From contig JACCSI010000472.1 in assembly GCA_013813075.1 (NCBI GenBank), forward strand, positions 1 to 5,659: a DNA stretch of 5,659 bases, in the 5' to 3' direction. Below, piece by piece: positions 1 to 5,658 of this stretch (its first letter is position 1; every line of letters begins with the position of its first letter). The notes under the pieces are model-generated. The model had not been told where the DNA came from. It saw only the letters and a list, made by a program, of their open reading frames with translations, and did not search any database. The DNA comes from Acidobacteriota bacterium. GTDB lineage: Bacteria > Acidobacteriota > Vicinamibacteria > Vicinamibacterales > UBA2999. The translations under genes and the position numbers were made by a program.

Positions 1-1
1 G

Positions 2-1159
2 CCCAACGGTGAACGCCCGTATCAGAAGTACGAAGCGCGCGACTTGTTCCTGGCCGAACTGCAGATGCTCGCGGGTGCCAAGCCGAGCGTCGACCCTTCC
101 GTCTTCAGGCACAAGATCGTGTTCGTCGGCCTGACCGCGTCAGGCCTCGTCGATGTCTTCCAGACGCCGTTCGACAGCCGCGGTCAGGGCAAGATGCCGG
201 GGATTCAGATGCACGCCACCGTGGCGGACAGTATTCTTTCCAACCGGTTCATCCGCCCGGCCGGGGACAAGTCGCGCATCGCCGCGATTGTCGCCGCGGC
301 GCTGATCGTCGGCCTGTTGGCCGCCTTCCTCCCATTCAACGCCGCCGCCCCAATGGCCGTCGTCGCCATGTGCGTCTGGGGCTTCTACGCGTGGTGGGCG
401 TTCAAAGAGGGGCTGTGGGTGAACATGACGCAGCCGCTCGCCGCGATGGGGATCGCGCTGTTTTCAGGCACGGCCTACCAGTACTTCGTCGAAGGTCGTG
501 AGAAGCGGCAGGTGAAGCGCCTGTTCTCGCGCTACGTGCCGAGGGACGTGTACGAGCAGCTGATGGCAGACCCGGAACGCGCGGCACTCGGTGGCCGGCG
601 ACGCATGATGACGGTGCTCTTCTCGGATGTGCGCGGATTCACGGCGATGTCCGAGAAGGCGACGCCCGAGGAAGTGGTTGGTCAGCTCAACGAATATTTC
701 TCGCGCATGGTGCAGGTCCTGTTTGCACATCGCGGCACGCTCGACAAGTTCGTCGGCGATATGGTGATGGGCCTGTTTGGCGCGCCGCTCGACGATCCGG
801 ACCATGCCGAGCATGCCGTGCAAGCGGCATTGGCAATGACCATCGCGCTCAAGGATCTCAACGCCGGCTGGGCGGCCGCGGGCCGGCCCACGTTGGACAT
901 CGGCATCGGCATTTCCACCGGTGACATGGTCGCCGGCAACATTGGGTCCGACGCCATCATGAGTTACACCGTTATCGGCGACGCCGTCAATCTCGGCGCC
1001 AGGCTCGAGTCGTTGAACAAGGACTACGGGTCGCACATCATCATCAGTGACGCAACGCGGCAGGCATTGAAAGGGCGGTATGATATCCGTCCGCTCGGCG
1101 AGGTCGTGGTCAAAGGCAAGTCGCGTCCCGCCGCGATTTACGAGGTCAAACCATCATGA
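2..1159 (+). CDS. CHASE2-type membrane class III adenylate/guanylate cyclase, C-terminal part (5' end outside window)
   Basis: The protein makes a cyclic nucleotide (probably cAMP) from NTP at the inner membrane, controlled by an extracytoplasmic sensor. The frame is open to the window edge, so the TTG at 44 is not the real start; 385 residues are visible, numbered here from the codon at 2. Residues 1-85 look like the end of a CHASE2 sensor domain (KIVFVGLTASGLVDVFQTPF, then a PGIQMHATVADSIL-type stretch). Three hydrophobic segments follow at about 92-112, 116-134 and 140-162, then a LFSRYVPRDVYEQL linker typical of CHASE2 cyclases. The catalytic domain spans about 200-383. It has both metal aspartates (D209 in LFSDVRGFT, D253 in KFVGD), the purine-selecting pair K249 and T323 (YTVIGD), and N330/R334 in NLGARLE, so it should be active. 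K plus T rather than E plus C favours ATP over GTP. Its stop overlaps the next gene by ATGA, which suggests translational coupling. The domain class is secure; the CHASE2 call rests on a fragment. Confidence 0.93.
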   Translation, partial: PNGERPYQKYEARDLFLAELQMLAGAKPSVDPSVFRHKIVFVGLTASGLVDVFQTPFDSRGQGKMPGIQMHATVADSILSNRFIRPAGDKSRIAAIVAAALIVGLLAAFLPFNAAAPMAVVAMCVWGFYAWWAFKEGLWVNMTQPLAAMGIALFSGTAYQYFVEGREKRQVKRLFSRYVPRDVYEQLMADPERAALGGRRRMMTVLFSDVRGFTAMSEKATPEEVVGQLNEYFSRMVQVLFAHRGTLDKFVGDMVMGLFGAPLDDPDHAEHAVQAALAMTIALKDLNAGWAAAGRPTLDIGIGISTGDMVAGNIGSDAIMSYTVIGDAVNLGARLESLNKDYGSHIIISDATRQALKGRYDIRPLGEVVVKGKSRPAAIYEVKPS

Positions 1160-2343
1160 ACAGGCATCTTGGCGGCGGCACACAGAAGCATCGAAGGCGA
1201 GGCACGGCTGCGATCGCGCTGATGGTGAGCATCGGTGTCGCGCCGTCCGCCTCTGCTCGGACGGCTGGCGCGGCCGACGAATTCGGTCAGCTTGGTGGGC
1301 TGAGTGGTGCTCTGAAGCGCGCCCAGCAGTTCCGTGAGCTGCAGGTGACCGATGCGGAGGAACAGCAGATCGGCGCAGCCGTCAGCGCGCTGGTGCGCAC
1401 GCGCTACGGCGTGGTGCAGAACCCCGATGTGCACCGCTACGTGGCGCTGGTCGGCACCGCCGTCGCGCACGCGGCGGGCAAGCCGGACGTGCCCTGGCAG
1501 TTCATCGTGCTCGACACCGACGCGGTCAACGCCTTCGCGACTCCAGGCGGCTTTGTCCACATCACCCGTGGCGCCCTGGCGCTCATTCATGACGAGGCGG
1601 AGCTGGCCGGGGTGCTCGGCCACGAACTGATTCACGTCACCGAAAAGCACACGATTCGCGCCATCCAAAAGAACAAGTCCATTCAGATGGGCACTGACGA
1701 AAAGCTTTCGGGTAACGCGGCCCTTCTGAACAAAGTGGTCGACAACGTCTATCTCGATCTGGTCGAGAAGGGTTTTGGTCGCGGCGAGGAACACGAGAGC
1801 GACGAGAAAGGCGTGATCGCCGCCAACAAGGTCGGCTACGCGCCACAGGGACTGCACCGCTTCCTGACGCGTTTGCAGGATCGCAACAAGGCCTCGAAGG
1901 AAAAACGCGGGCTGTTCGCATCGCATCCCGAGATGACCGAACGTCTCGACCGCTTGACCAGGCAGATCACGTCGCAGAAGTTGGTGGCGACGGCCACTGT
2001 TGCCGAACGTTACGCCCGGAACATTTCATACAAGCCGGTGCCGATTACCGCGATCGCCGTGGTCGGCGCCGGTGCCGCGGGTCTCGCTAGCGGTGACGAG
2101 AAGACAGCGGAGAAAAAAGACGAGCCGAAAAAGGAAGAGCCGAAGAAGCGCGGCTTCGGCCTCGGACGGCTGATGCCGACCGGCGGCGACGAGAAGAAAT
2201 CGGCGCAGGCGTCTGCCTCCGGCGGTCCCCGACTCATCGATCCGGAAAAGGACGCGAAGGGTGGCTCCAACCCGAAACCGGTCGCCAGCAAGGTGACCGC
2301 GGCGGATCTCGCGGCGTTCAAGAAGGAAGGTGGCCTCAGCTAA
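1156..2343 (+). CDS. Exported M48-family zinc metalloprotease with charged C-terminal tail
   Basis: This 395-residue protein is a probable periplasmic peptidase of the M48 family (LoiP/BepA-like type, working on envelope proteins). The N terminus has a basic stretch (KHRRR, 11-15), a hydrophobic run to about 29 and a likely signal peptidase I site after SASA (A34). The catalytic core includes NAFATPGG (125-132), the zinc motif HELIH (156-160) followed by VTEKH, and an ExxxD element (E212 to D216, in EEHESD) that supplies the probable third zinc ligand. SHPEMTERL (256-264) is the usual M48 closing motif. After about residue 290 the core ends in a short Gly/Ala-rich hydrophobic stretch (298-311), a Lys/Glu/Pro-rich segment (312-331) and a low-complexity tail to 395 that is not part of the usual peptidase fold. 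A GAGG ribosome site at 1142-1145 lies inside the cyclase gene, and the start overlaps the cyclase stop by 4 nt. The family call is firm; substrate unknown. Confidence 0.93.
   Translation: MNRHLGGGTQKHRRRGTAAIALMVSIGVAPSASARTAGAADEFGQLGGLSGALKRAQQFRELQVTDAEEQQIGAAVSALVRTRYGVVQNPDVHRYVALVGTAVAHAAGKPDVPWQFIVLDTDAVNAFATPGGFVHITRGALALIHDEAELAGVLGHELIHVTEKHTIRAIQKNKSIQMGTDEKLSGNAALLNKVVDNVYLDLVEKGFGRGEEHESDEKGVIAANKVGYAPQGLHRFLTRLQDRNKASKEKRGLFASHPEMTERLDRLTRQITSQKLVATATVAERYARNISYKPVPITAIAVVGAGAAGLASGDEKTAEKKDEPKKEEPKKRGFGLGRLMPTGGDEKKSAQASASGGPRLIDPEKDAKGGSNPKPVASKVTAADLAAFKKEGGLS
2321..2333 (+). promoter_or_regulatory. Ribosome binding site of the MscS-CNB gene, inside the protease gene
   Basis: AGAAGGAAGGTGG ends 10 nt before the ATG at 2344 and lies within the last codons of the protease gene. 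With the TAA/ATG junction having no spacer, the channel is probably translated by re-initiation or by its own site on the same mRNA. It supports 2344 as the start. Confidence 0.55.
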
Positions 2344-3834
2344 ATGGCCTGGGGCTCCCCGACGATTGCGGGCGCGGTGGCGCTGGCCGTGACCCTCGGA
2401 CTATTTGTTGCCGTTTCCAGCCGCTACGTTCGCGCACGGCTGCGGTTCTCGATCGGGCTGCTGCTCGCATTTTTGTTGCTCGAGGTCGCGGTCACGCAAG
2501 GCTTTGGCGACGTCGAGTTGATGTCGGCGCTGGCACGGCTGGTCTTCGTGCTGGCGGTCATCAACCTTGGCATCTCGATCCTCGCCAATCCGTGGCGGGC
2601 GAATCGTCCATCAGAGCGTTTTCCCGCGATTGTTCAAGACGTCACGCTCATCGGCCTCTTCACCGTCGTCGCGACGGTGCTGATGAAAGAGCAGTTGCTC
2701 ACGACTTCCGCCGTCGGCGCCGTGGTGGTGGGGTTTGCGCTGCAGGACACGCTGGGCAATCTGTTCTCGGGCCTCGCGATACAGATCGAAAAACCGTTTC
2801 GCGTCGGGCACTGGATCGCGGTCGGCGACCGCGAAGGTCAGGTGCAGGAGATCACCTGGCGCGCCACCAAACTCCTGACCAAGGCCGGCCAGTTTCTCGT
2901 CGTCCCGAACGGCATCATCTCCAAAGAGGCGATCCTCAATTACTCGGAGCCGACGGTCCCGACGCGGTTGATGGTGGAAGTGGGTGTCAGCTACTCGACG
3001 CCGCCAAACCAGGCAAAAGCTGCGGTCAACGAGGCCCTGTCGCAGAGCCCGATCGTCCTGGTGTCGCCGCCTGTCGCTGTTATGCTCCACGACTTCGGCG
3101 CGTCAGCGATGACCTACCACGTCTGGTTCTGGATCGCGGACTACGCGCAGGAACTGGAAGCGCGCGACCAGGTCCGCACCAACATCTGGTACACCTTTCG
3201 GCGGAAAAACATCGAGATTCCCTATCCCATCCAGGTCGAGTACTCGCGGGATGAGATGCCCCAGCGGTCGGAGGGTGACGTCATGACGTCCGCGGCGCAG
3301 CTTGGTGCCATCGACCTATTCTCGACGTTGCCACTGGAATCGCGCCTCGCGCTCTCGCGGACGGGACAGGAGCATATCTTCGCCGCCGGCGAGGCGATCG
3401 TGCGTCAGGGTGATACGGGCCACTCGATGTACGTCCTGCTGAGTGGCTCTGCCCGCGTTGTGATTGAACCCGCCGGCGCGGAAGTGGCGCGGCTGGCGCC
3501 CGGTGGTTTCTTCGGTGAAATGTCGATGCTGACCGGCGACCCGCGGACGGCCACCGTTCGCCTTGGACGATGTGCGGGTGCTGGAAATGTCGGCGGACCG
3601 CTTTCGCGAAGTGGCGCTGGAGCGGCCGGGGCTGGTCGAGCACATCAGCACCGTGGTCTCAGCGCGTCGGGTCGAACTCGACGAAGTGCGTGCGGCGGTC
3701 GCCGCGACCGCAGTGGCGACGACGGCGCCGCGAACGCTGTTTCGACGAATTCAGGAGTTTTTGCGTTTGCCGTAACTAGTGGAGAGTCGCCGCGGAGCTT
3801 GCGACATCGCCTCGCCTTTACCCGCAAGCGGTAA
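2344..3834 (+). CDS. MscS-family channel with cyclic-nucleotide-binding domain (bCNG type), frameshifted near its C terminus
   Basis: As read this is 496 codons, but the true protein is probably 477 residues ending at 3775. Five hydrophobic segments (about 7-26, 34-52, 60-80, 98-114, 121-147) precede the MscS pore and beta domain: the pore helix AVGAVVVGFALQDTLGNLFSG, then KPFRVGHWIAVGDREGQVQEI, VVPNG (186-190) and NYSEPT (199-204). A CNB domain starts at about 323 (DLFSTLP) and contains IVRQGDTGHSMYVLLSG and a phosphate-binding cassette FFGEMSMLTGDPRTATV (389-405) with E392 and R401 in place, so cAMP or cGMP binding is expected. After R406 the frame leaves homology and continues as 90 Gly/Arg/Ala-rich residues to 3834. 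The expected end (ALDDVRVLEMSADRF...) is in the +1 frame, so 2 nt appear lost. The start ATG directly abuts the protease stop, with AGAAGGAAGGTGG at 2321-2333 as ribosome site. Together with the cyclase it forms a probable source-effector pair. Confidence 0.9.
   Translation: MAWGSPTIAGAVALAVTLGLFVAVSSRYVRARLRFSIGLLLAFLLLEVAVTQGFGDVELMSALARLVFVLAVINLGISILANPWRANRPSERFPAIVQDVTLIGLFTVVATVLMKEQLLTTSAVGAVVVGFALQDTLGNLFSGLAIQIEKPFRVGHWIAVGDREGQVQEITWRATKLLTKAGQFLVVPNGIISKEAILNYSEPTVPTRLMVEVGVSYSTPPNQAKAAVNEALSQSPIVLVSPPVAVMLHDFGASAMTYHVWFWIADYAQELEARDQVRTNIWYTFRRKNIEIPYPIQVEYSRDEMPQRSEGDVMTSAAQLGAIDLFSTLPLESRLALSRTGQEHIFAAGEAIVRQGDTGHSMYVLLSGSARVVIEPAGAEVARLAPGGFFGEMSMLTGDPRTATVRLGRCAGAGNVGGPLSRSGAGAAGAGRAHQHRGLSASGRTRRSACGGRRDRSGDDGAANAVSTNSGVFAFAVTSGESPRSLRHRLAFTRKR
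3560..3775 (+). pseudogene. Out-of-frame C-terminal part of the CNB domain of the MscS channel
   Basis: This is not an independent gene. In the frame beginning GCC at 3560 the translation is ALDDVRVLEMSADRF followed by REVALERPGLVEHIST, which is the last beta strand and the B/C helices of a CNB domain, and then a helical tail ending RRIQEFLRLP and TAA at 3773-3775. The upstream frame supplies TATVR ending at 3561, so the two frames overlap by two bases at 3560-3561. Restoring CGCGCC where CGCC stands at 3559-3562 gives TATVRALDDVRVLEM, which matches the normal spacing of the family. A one-base insertion would also restore frame but leaves the loop one residue short. The 71 codons show no stop and no decay, so the lesion is recent or is a sequencing/assembly error. 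Confidence 0.85.
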
Positions 3835-3836
3835 GA

Positions 3837-3873
3837 GATCGCCCGCGGCGGCTGTGCCGCACGTCGGGCGATC
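3837..3873. terminator. Long bulged hairpin between convergent genes, probable bidirectional terminator without a T-tract
   Basis: The left arm 3837-3852 (GATCGCCCGCGGCGGC) pairs with 3856-3873 (GCCGCACGTCGGGCGATC) around a TGT loop, giving 16 base pairs with only A3861 and T3864 unpaired. It lies 61 nt past the probable true stop of the channel gene (3775) and 68 nt past the stop of the convergent - strand gene (3942). No run of T follows on the + strand (only TTT at 3877-3879), so it is not a canonical intrinsic terminator. As a very stable GC stem in a convergent gap it is still the best candidate for ending or protecting both transcripts. Confidence 0.55.
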
Positions 3874-3888
3874 GCATTTCGCGCCTTC

Positions 3889-3907
3889 AGCGTCCTTGGC
3901 GGACGCT
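3889..3907. terminator. Short perfect hairpin 3' of the secreted-protein gene, possible terminator
   Basis: AGCGTCC (3889-3895) and GGACGCT (3901-3907) form a 7-bp perfect stem with a 5-nt loop, 34 nt beyond the stop of the - strand gene at 3942. There is no T-tract on either side, so a termination role is uncertain; it could be a 3'-end stabilising stem. A further 5-bp stem (TTACC 3818-3822 with GGTAA 3830-3834) lies on the other side of the long hairpin, so the 166-nt gap 3776-3941 is largely hairpins. Confidence 0.35.
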
Positions 3908-3941
3908 CGTTGTCGGCTGTCGGACCAGCGACTCCCGGCGA

Positions 3942-4334
3942 CTACCGGCGCCGATATCGACCGTTGTCCCGATAACGCGCTTCGCGATAGCCCTGGTCGT
4001 AGCCGCGTGTGAAGCCGCTGCGGTACTCGCGCTGGTATTCGTTCCGCGAGCCATAGCGGCGATCGTAGCCGCGGTCGGCGCTGCGGTACCAGCTGTCTCG
4101 CCGTACATCGTAGCGGTCGCCATCGTGCGCCGCGTCAAGGCCGCGCCGATAGCCGTCGTCGAAACCGCGTTGCAGCGCCCCACTGGCATACCCGCCGCCG
4201 TTGCGATACACCCCGCCGCGAGAGTTTGGATAGTTCGGATACTGGCGTCCCTGCGCATAGGTGGTGCCGCAGGCGGCGGTAAACAACAGGCCGAAGAGGG
4301 CGATCGCCGCGCGGGCCCCCCAATGCATCGTCAT
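3942..4334 (-). CDS. Small exported Tyr/Gly/Arg-rich protein of unknown function
   Basis: I do not recognise a named family. The protein has 130 residues. I start it at the ATG at 4334 because GGAG (plus-strand CTCC, 4342-4345) lies 7 nt upstream and a signal peptide begins at once; the longer frame from 4397 adds 21 residues that look like leader shadow. Residues 7-21 are hydrophobic (ARAAIALFGLLFTAA). Export may end by signal peptidase I after TYA (27), or C22 may be lipidated, although TAAC is a weak lipobox. The mature part is low in hydrophobic residues and rich in Tyr, Arg, Gly and Asp. It contains two copies of a G-F-x-x-G-Y-x-x-G pattern 50 residues apart: GFDDGYRRGLDAA (57-69) and GFTRGYDQGYREA (107-119). 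Between and after them are RY/GY-rich stretches, ending NGRYRRR. An extracytoplasmic, largely disordered or surface-binding role is possible but not shown. It is convergent with the channel operon. Confidence 0.75.
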   Translation of the reverse strand: MTMHWGARAAIALFGLLFTAACGTTYAQGRQYPNYPNSRGGVYRNGGGYASGALQRGFDDGYRRGLDAAHDGDRYDVRRDSWYRSADRGYDRRYGSRNEYQREYRSGFTRGYDQGYREARYRDNGRYRRR

Positions 4335-4341
4335 GGTGACA

Positions 4342-4345
4342 CTCC
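4342..4345 (-). promoter_or_regulatory. Ribosome binding site fixing the start at 4334
   Basis: On the - strand GGAG is followed by 7 nt (TGTCACC) and then ATG ACG ATG. The spacing suits the first ATG (4334) better than the second (4328, 13 nt), and it excludes the upstream start at 4397, which lies before this site. Confidence 0.6.
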
Positions 4346-4390
4346 GTAACGCTGGCGGGCATGGCAGTGCAAGCCGCGCGCCAGCAGCAT

Positions 4391-4432
4391 CTGGCAATTT
4401 TCAATCAATAGTTGGCCCCTTGAAATCGCCAG
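4391..4432. repeat. AT-rich imperfect inverted repeat in the spacer upstream of the secreted-protein gene
   Basis: CTGGCAATTTTCAA (4391-4404) is mirrored by TTGAAATCGCCAG (4420-4432), with one extra base in the left arm, one mismatch (G-T in one RNA strand) and a 15-nt loop. It lies in the 125-nt spacer 4335-4459, between the stop of the membrane-protein gene (4460) and the start of the secreted-protein gene (4334), 57 nt upstream of the latter. The arms are markedly AT-rich against the surrounding DNA. It could be an operator or promoter dyad for the downstream gene, or an RNA stem at the 3' end of the upstream transcript. I see no convincing -35/-10 pair and no T-tract, so I do not choose between these. 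Confidence 0.5.
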
Positions 4433-4459
4433 CTCGGAATGCCCGAATTGCTGTTGATG

Positions 4460-4963
4460 CTACTGAGCCCAGACGAGGACGCGATCTCCGGACCGAGACG
4501 TGGTCTCGAGAACGATGCCGGGCCCGTACTTTTCGATATCGTCAGGCCGCAGGTCGACGCCGTGGTCGTCCATGCCGGAGGCGTAAGAGCTCAACTGAAT
4601 CGGGGTCGATTTGAGGCGCAAGATCCAGAACGGAATGGAAAACGACGCCAGTCGCGCCTCGTCCGGATCCCATACCAGGACGTGGAGTCGTTCGAGGGAA
4701 GGGGACGGCGGTGACGGCCCGCCTGGAGAGCGATTAGCGCTGTAATTCACCGTGCCGTCGCGCATCTCGAGCAGTGGAGCCCGGCCCTGAAATTTCCGCC
4801 GCACAACATCGAATTCGCCGTGCGCGTCAGGGCCAGAGCTCTGCTCGACGGTGACGTTCTGCTGGAACCACGCAGCGATCGCAATGATGGCGCCGATGCC
4901 GGTGAAGACCAGCAGCACGGCCACGCCGAAGGCGATCACGATCCAGTTGCGCCGCTTTTTCAT
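4460..4963 (-). CDS. Single-pass membrane-anchored protein of unknown function
   Basis: This 167-residue protein starts MKKRRNW, followed by one long hydrophobic segment (about 8-33, IVIAFGVAVLLVFTGIGAIIAIAAWF). This is an uncleaved N-terminal anchor with the basic end inside, so residues 34-167 should face the periplasm. The soluble part has a short conserved-looking stretch (EFDVVRRKFQGRAPLLEM, about 50-67), a Pro/Ser-rich linker (79-89, SPGGPSPPSPS), and a segment LERLHVLVWDPDEARLASFSIPFW that reads like beta strands, ending in SGDRVLVWAQ. I recognise no domain. The start at 4963 is chosen because it overlaps the TPR-gene stop by ATGA, has GGGGA (plus 4971-4975) 7 nt upstream and directly precedes the membrane segment. 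The same frame stays open to 5221, but that stretch is Arg/Pro/Gly-rich and antiparallel to nothing real; it is the shadow of the TPR gene. Translational coupling suggests it works with the TPR protein. Confidence 0.8.
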   Translation of the reverse strand: MKKRRNWIVIAFGVAVLLVFTGIGAIIAIAAWFQQNVTVEQSSGPDAHGEFDVVRRKFQGRAPLLEMRDGTVNYSANRSPGGPSPPSPSLERLHVLVWDPDEARLASFSIPFWILRLKSTPIQLSSYASGMDDHGVDLRPDDIEKYGPGIVLETTSRSGDRVLVWAQ

Positions 4964-5658
4964 CGCACGGTCCCCAGCAGAGACTCGGCCGCGGCCTGCC
5001 CGATCGGGTCGTTGCCGCGAATGGCCAGCTCTATAGCGAGACGATACTCTCGCCGCGCCTGTTCCCGATCGCCGGTTGTGTTGGCGATCTGCCCGAGTTC
5101 TGCATGCGCGCGGCCACGCACCCATTCGCGCGCCTCGCGGGCCAGTGGAATCTGCAGGTCGGTACGTGCGAGGTCCACCCGCCCGAGTCGGGCTCGGGCC
5201 AGGCCACGCTTGTAGTGCCACAACGCGTCCTCGCCGAACATGCGCTCGCGGCGGTCGCCGTCGCGCTTGCGGATGCCCTCGCTGAGCATGTCGTCCGCTT
5301 GCTGGTACCGCCCCGCACGAATCAGCGTGGTTCCCGCCTCGTACCAGAGCTGCCGGTTTTTCGGATAGCGCTTTTGCAACTCCACCGCCACCCGCATCGC
5401 CGCATCGAACTGCTTCTCGCGGTTATAGAGGAGCAGCAGCGCAAACTTCGCGTCGGTCTGCGTCAGGCTTGGATAGGCGGCGGCCTCTTCAATCATCTGC
5501 AGGCCTCTGCGCTTGTCGCCGCCGAATCCTGCGACATACGCCATCCACCGGATGGGCAGAGAAAGCGCCGAGACCACGTAGCGGTACGTGCCGACGATGA
5601 GCCTGGCGTCCTTGCGCGACGGATCGAGAGCGAGCACGGCTTCGTGTTCGTTGTATGC
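4960..5658 (-). CDS. Tetratricopeptide-repeat protein, C-terminal part (5' end outside window)
   Basis: The frame is open to the right edge (AYNEHEA precedes the GTG at 5637), so the start is missing; residues are counted from that GTG codon. The sequence is helical throughout, with TPR-like repeats at about 62-95 (AKFALLLLYNREKQFDAAMRV), 96-126 (WYEAGTTLIRAGRYQQADDML), 139-170 (YKRGLARARLGRVDLARTDL) and 174-207 (AHAELGQIANTTGDREQARREY), each showing the small/Gly at position 8 and Ala at position 20. Residues 18-55 (YRYVVSALSLPIRWMAYVAGF, then GGDKRRGLQMIEEAA) form a more hydrophobic helical region that does not fit the TPR consensus as well and could contact a membrane or partner. TPR proteins are usually scaffolds for protein binding; no enzymatic motif is visible. 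It overlaps the membrane protein by ATGA, so the two are probably co-translated. The partner is unknown. Confidence 0.82.
   Translation of the reverse strand, partial: AYNEHEAVLALDPSRKDARLIVGTYRYVVSALSLPIRWMAYVAGFGGDKRRGLQMIEEAAAYPSLTQTDAKFALLLLYNREKQFDAAMRVAVELQKRYPKNRQLWYEAGTTLIRAGRYQQADDMLSEGIRKRDGDRRERMFGEDALWHYKRGLARARLGRVDLARTDLQIPLAREAREWVRGRAHAELGQIANTTGDREQARREYRLAIELAIRGNDPIGQAAAESLLGTVR
4971..4975 (-). promoter_or_regulatory. Ribosome binding site fixing the start of the membrane protein at 4963
   Basis: GGGGA on the - strand lies 7 nt before the ATG at 4963 and is inside the last codons of the TPR gene. It supports the short start over the open frame extending to 5221. Confidence 0.5.

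Noticed and set aside
44..46. TTG at 44 as the real start of the cyclase
   Set aside because: The frame is open to base 2 and the CHASE2 fold would be cut; the true start is outside the window.
1166..1185. Tat signal in the M48 protease (HRRRGTA)
   Set aside because: The arginines are present but the residues after them do not fit the twin-arginine consensus; an ordinary Sec signal peptide explains the N terminus.
464..1926. Long - strand open frames opposite the cyclase and protease genes (464-1036 and 1138-1926)
   Set aside because: Both lie opposite genes with clear catalytic motifs, contain no recognisable domain and are rich in His/Arg/Gly as expected from the reverse of GC-rich coding DNA.
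3556..3565. Programmed ribosomal frameshift in the channel gene
   Set aside because: There is no slippery heptamer; CGC CTT GGA offers no good re-pairing in the new frame, and a lost CG unit explains the spacing exactly.
4335..4397. Longer start at 4397 for the exported protein
   Set aside because: It places a 21-residue Pro/Ala/Leu leader before the signal peptide and has the GGAG site inside the coding sequence; the ATG at 4334 has the correct spacing.
4376..4404. Sigma-70 promoter with TTGAAA (4404-4399, - strand) as -35
   Set aside because: At 17 nt downstream the -10 position is GCGCGC, which is not a usable Pribnow box.
4964..5221. N-terminal extension of the membrane-protein gene to 5221
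   Set aside because: The extra 86 residues are Arg/Pro/Gly-rich, lie entirely over the TPR gene and would put the membrane segment in mid-protein. The ATGA overlap and GGGGA site favour 4963.
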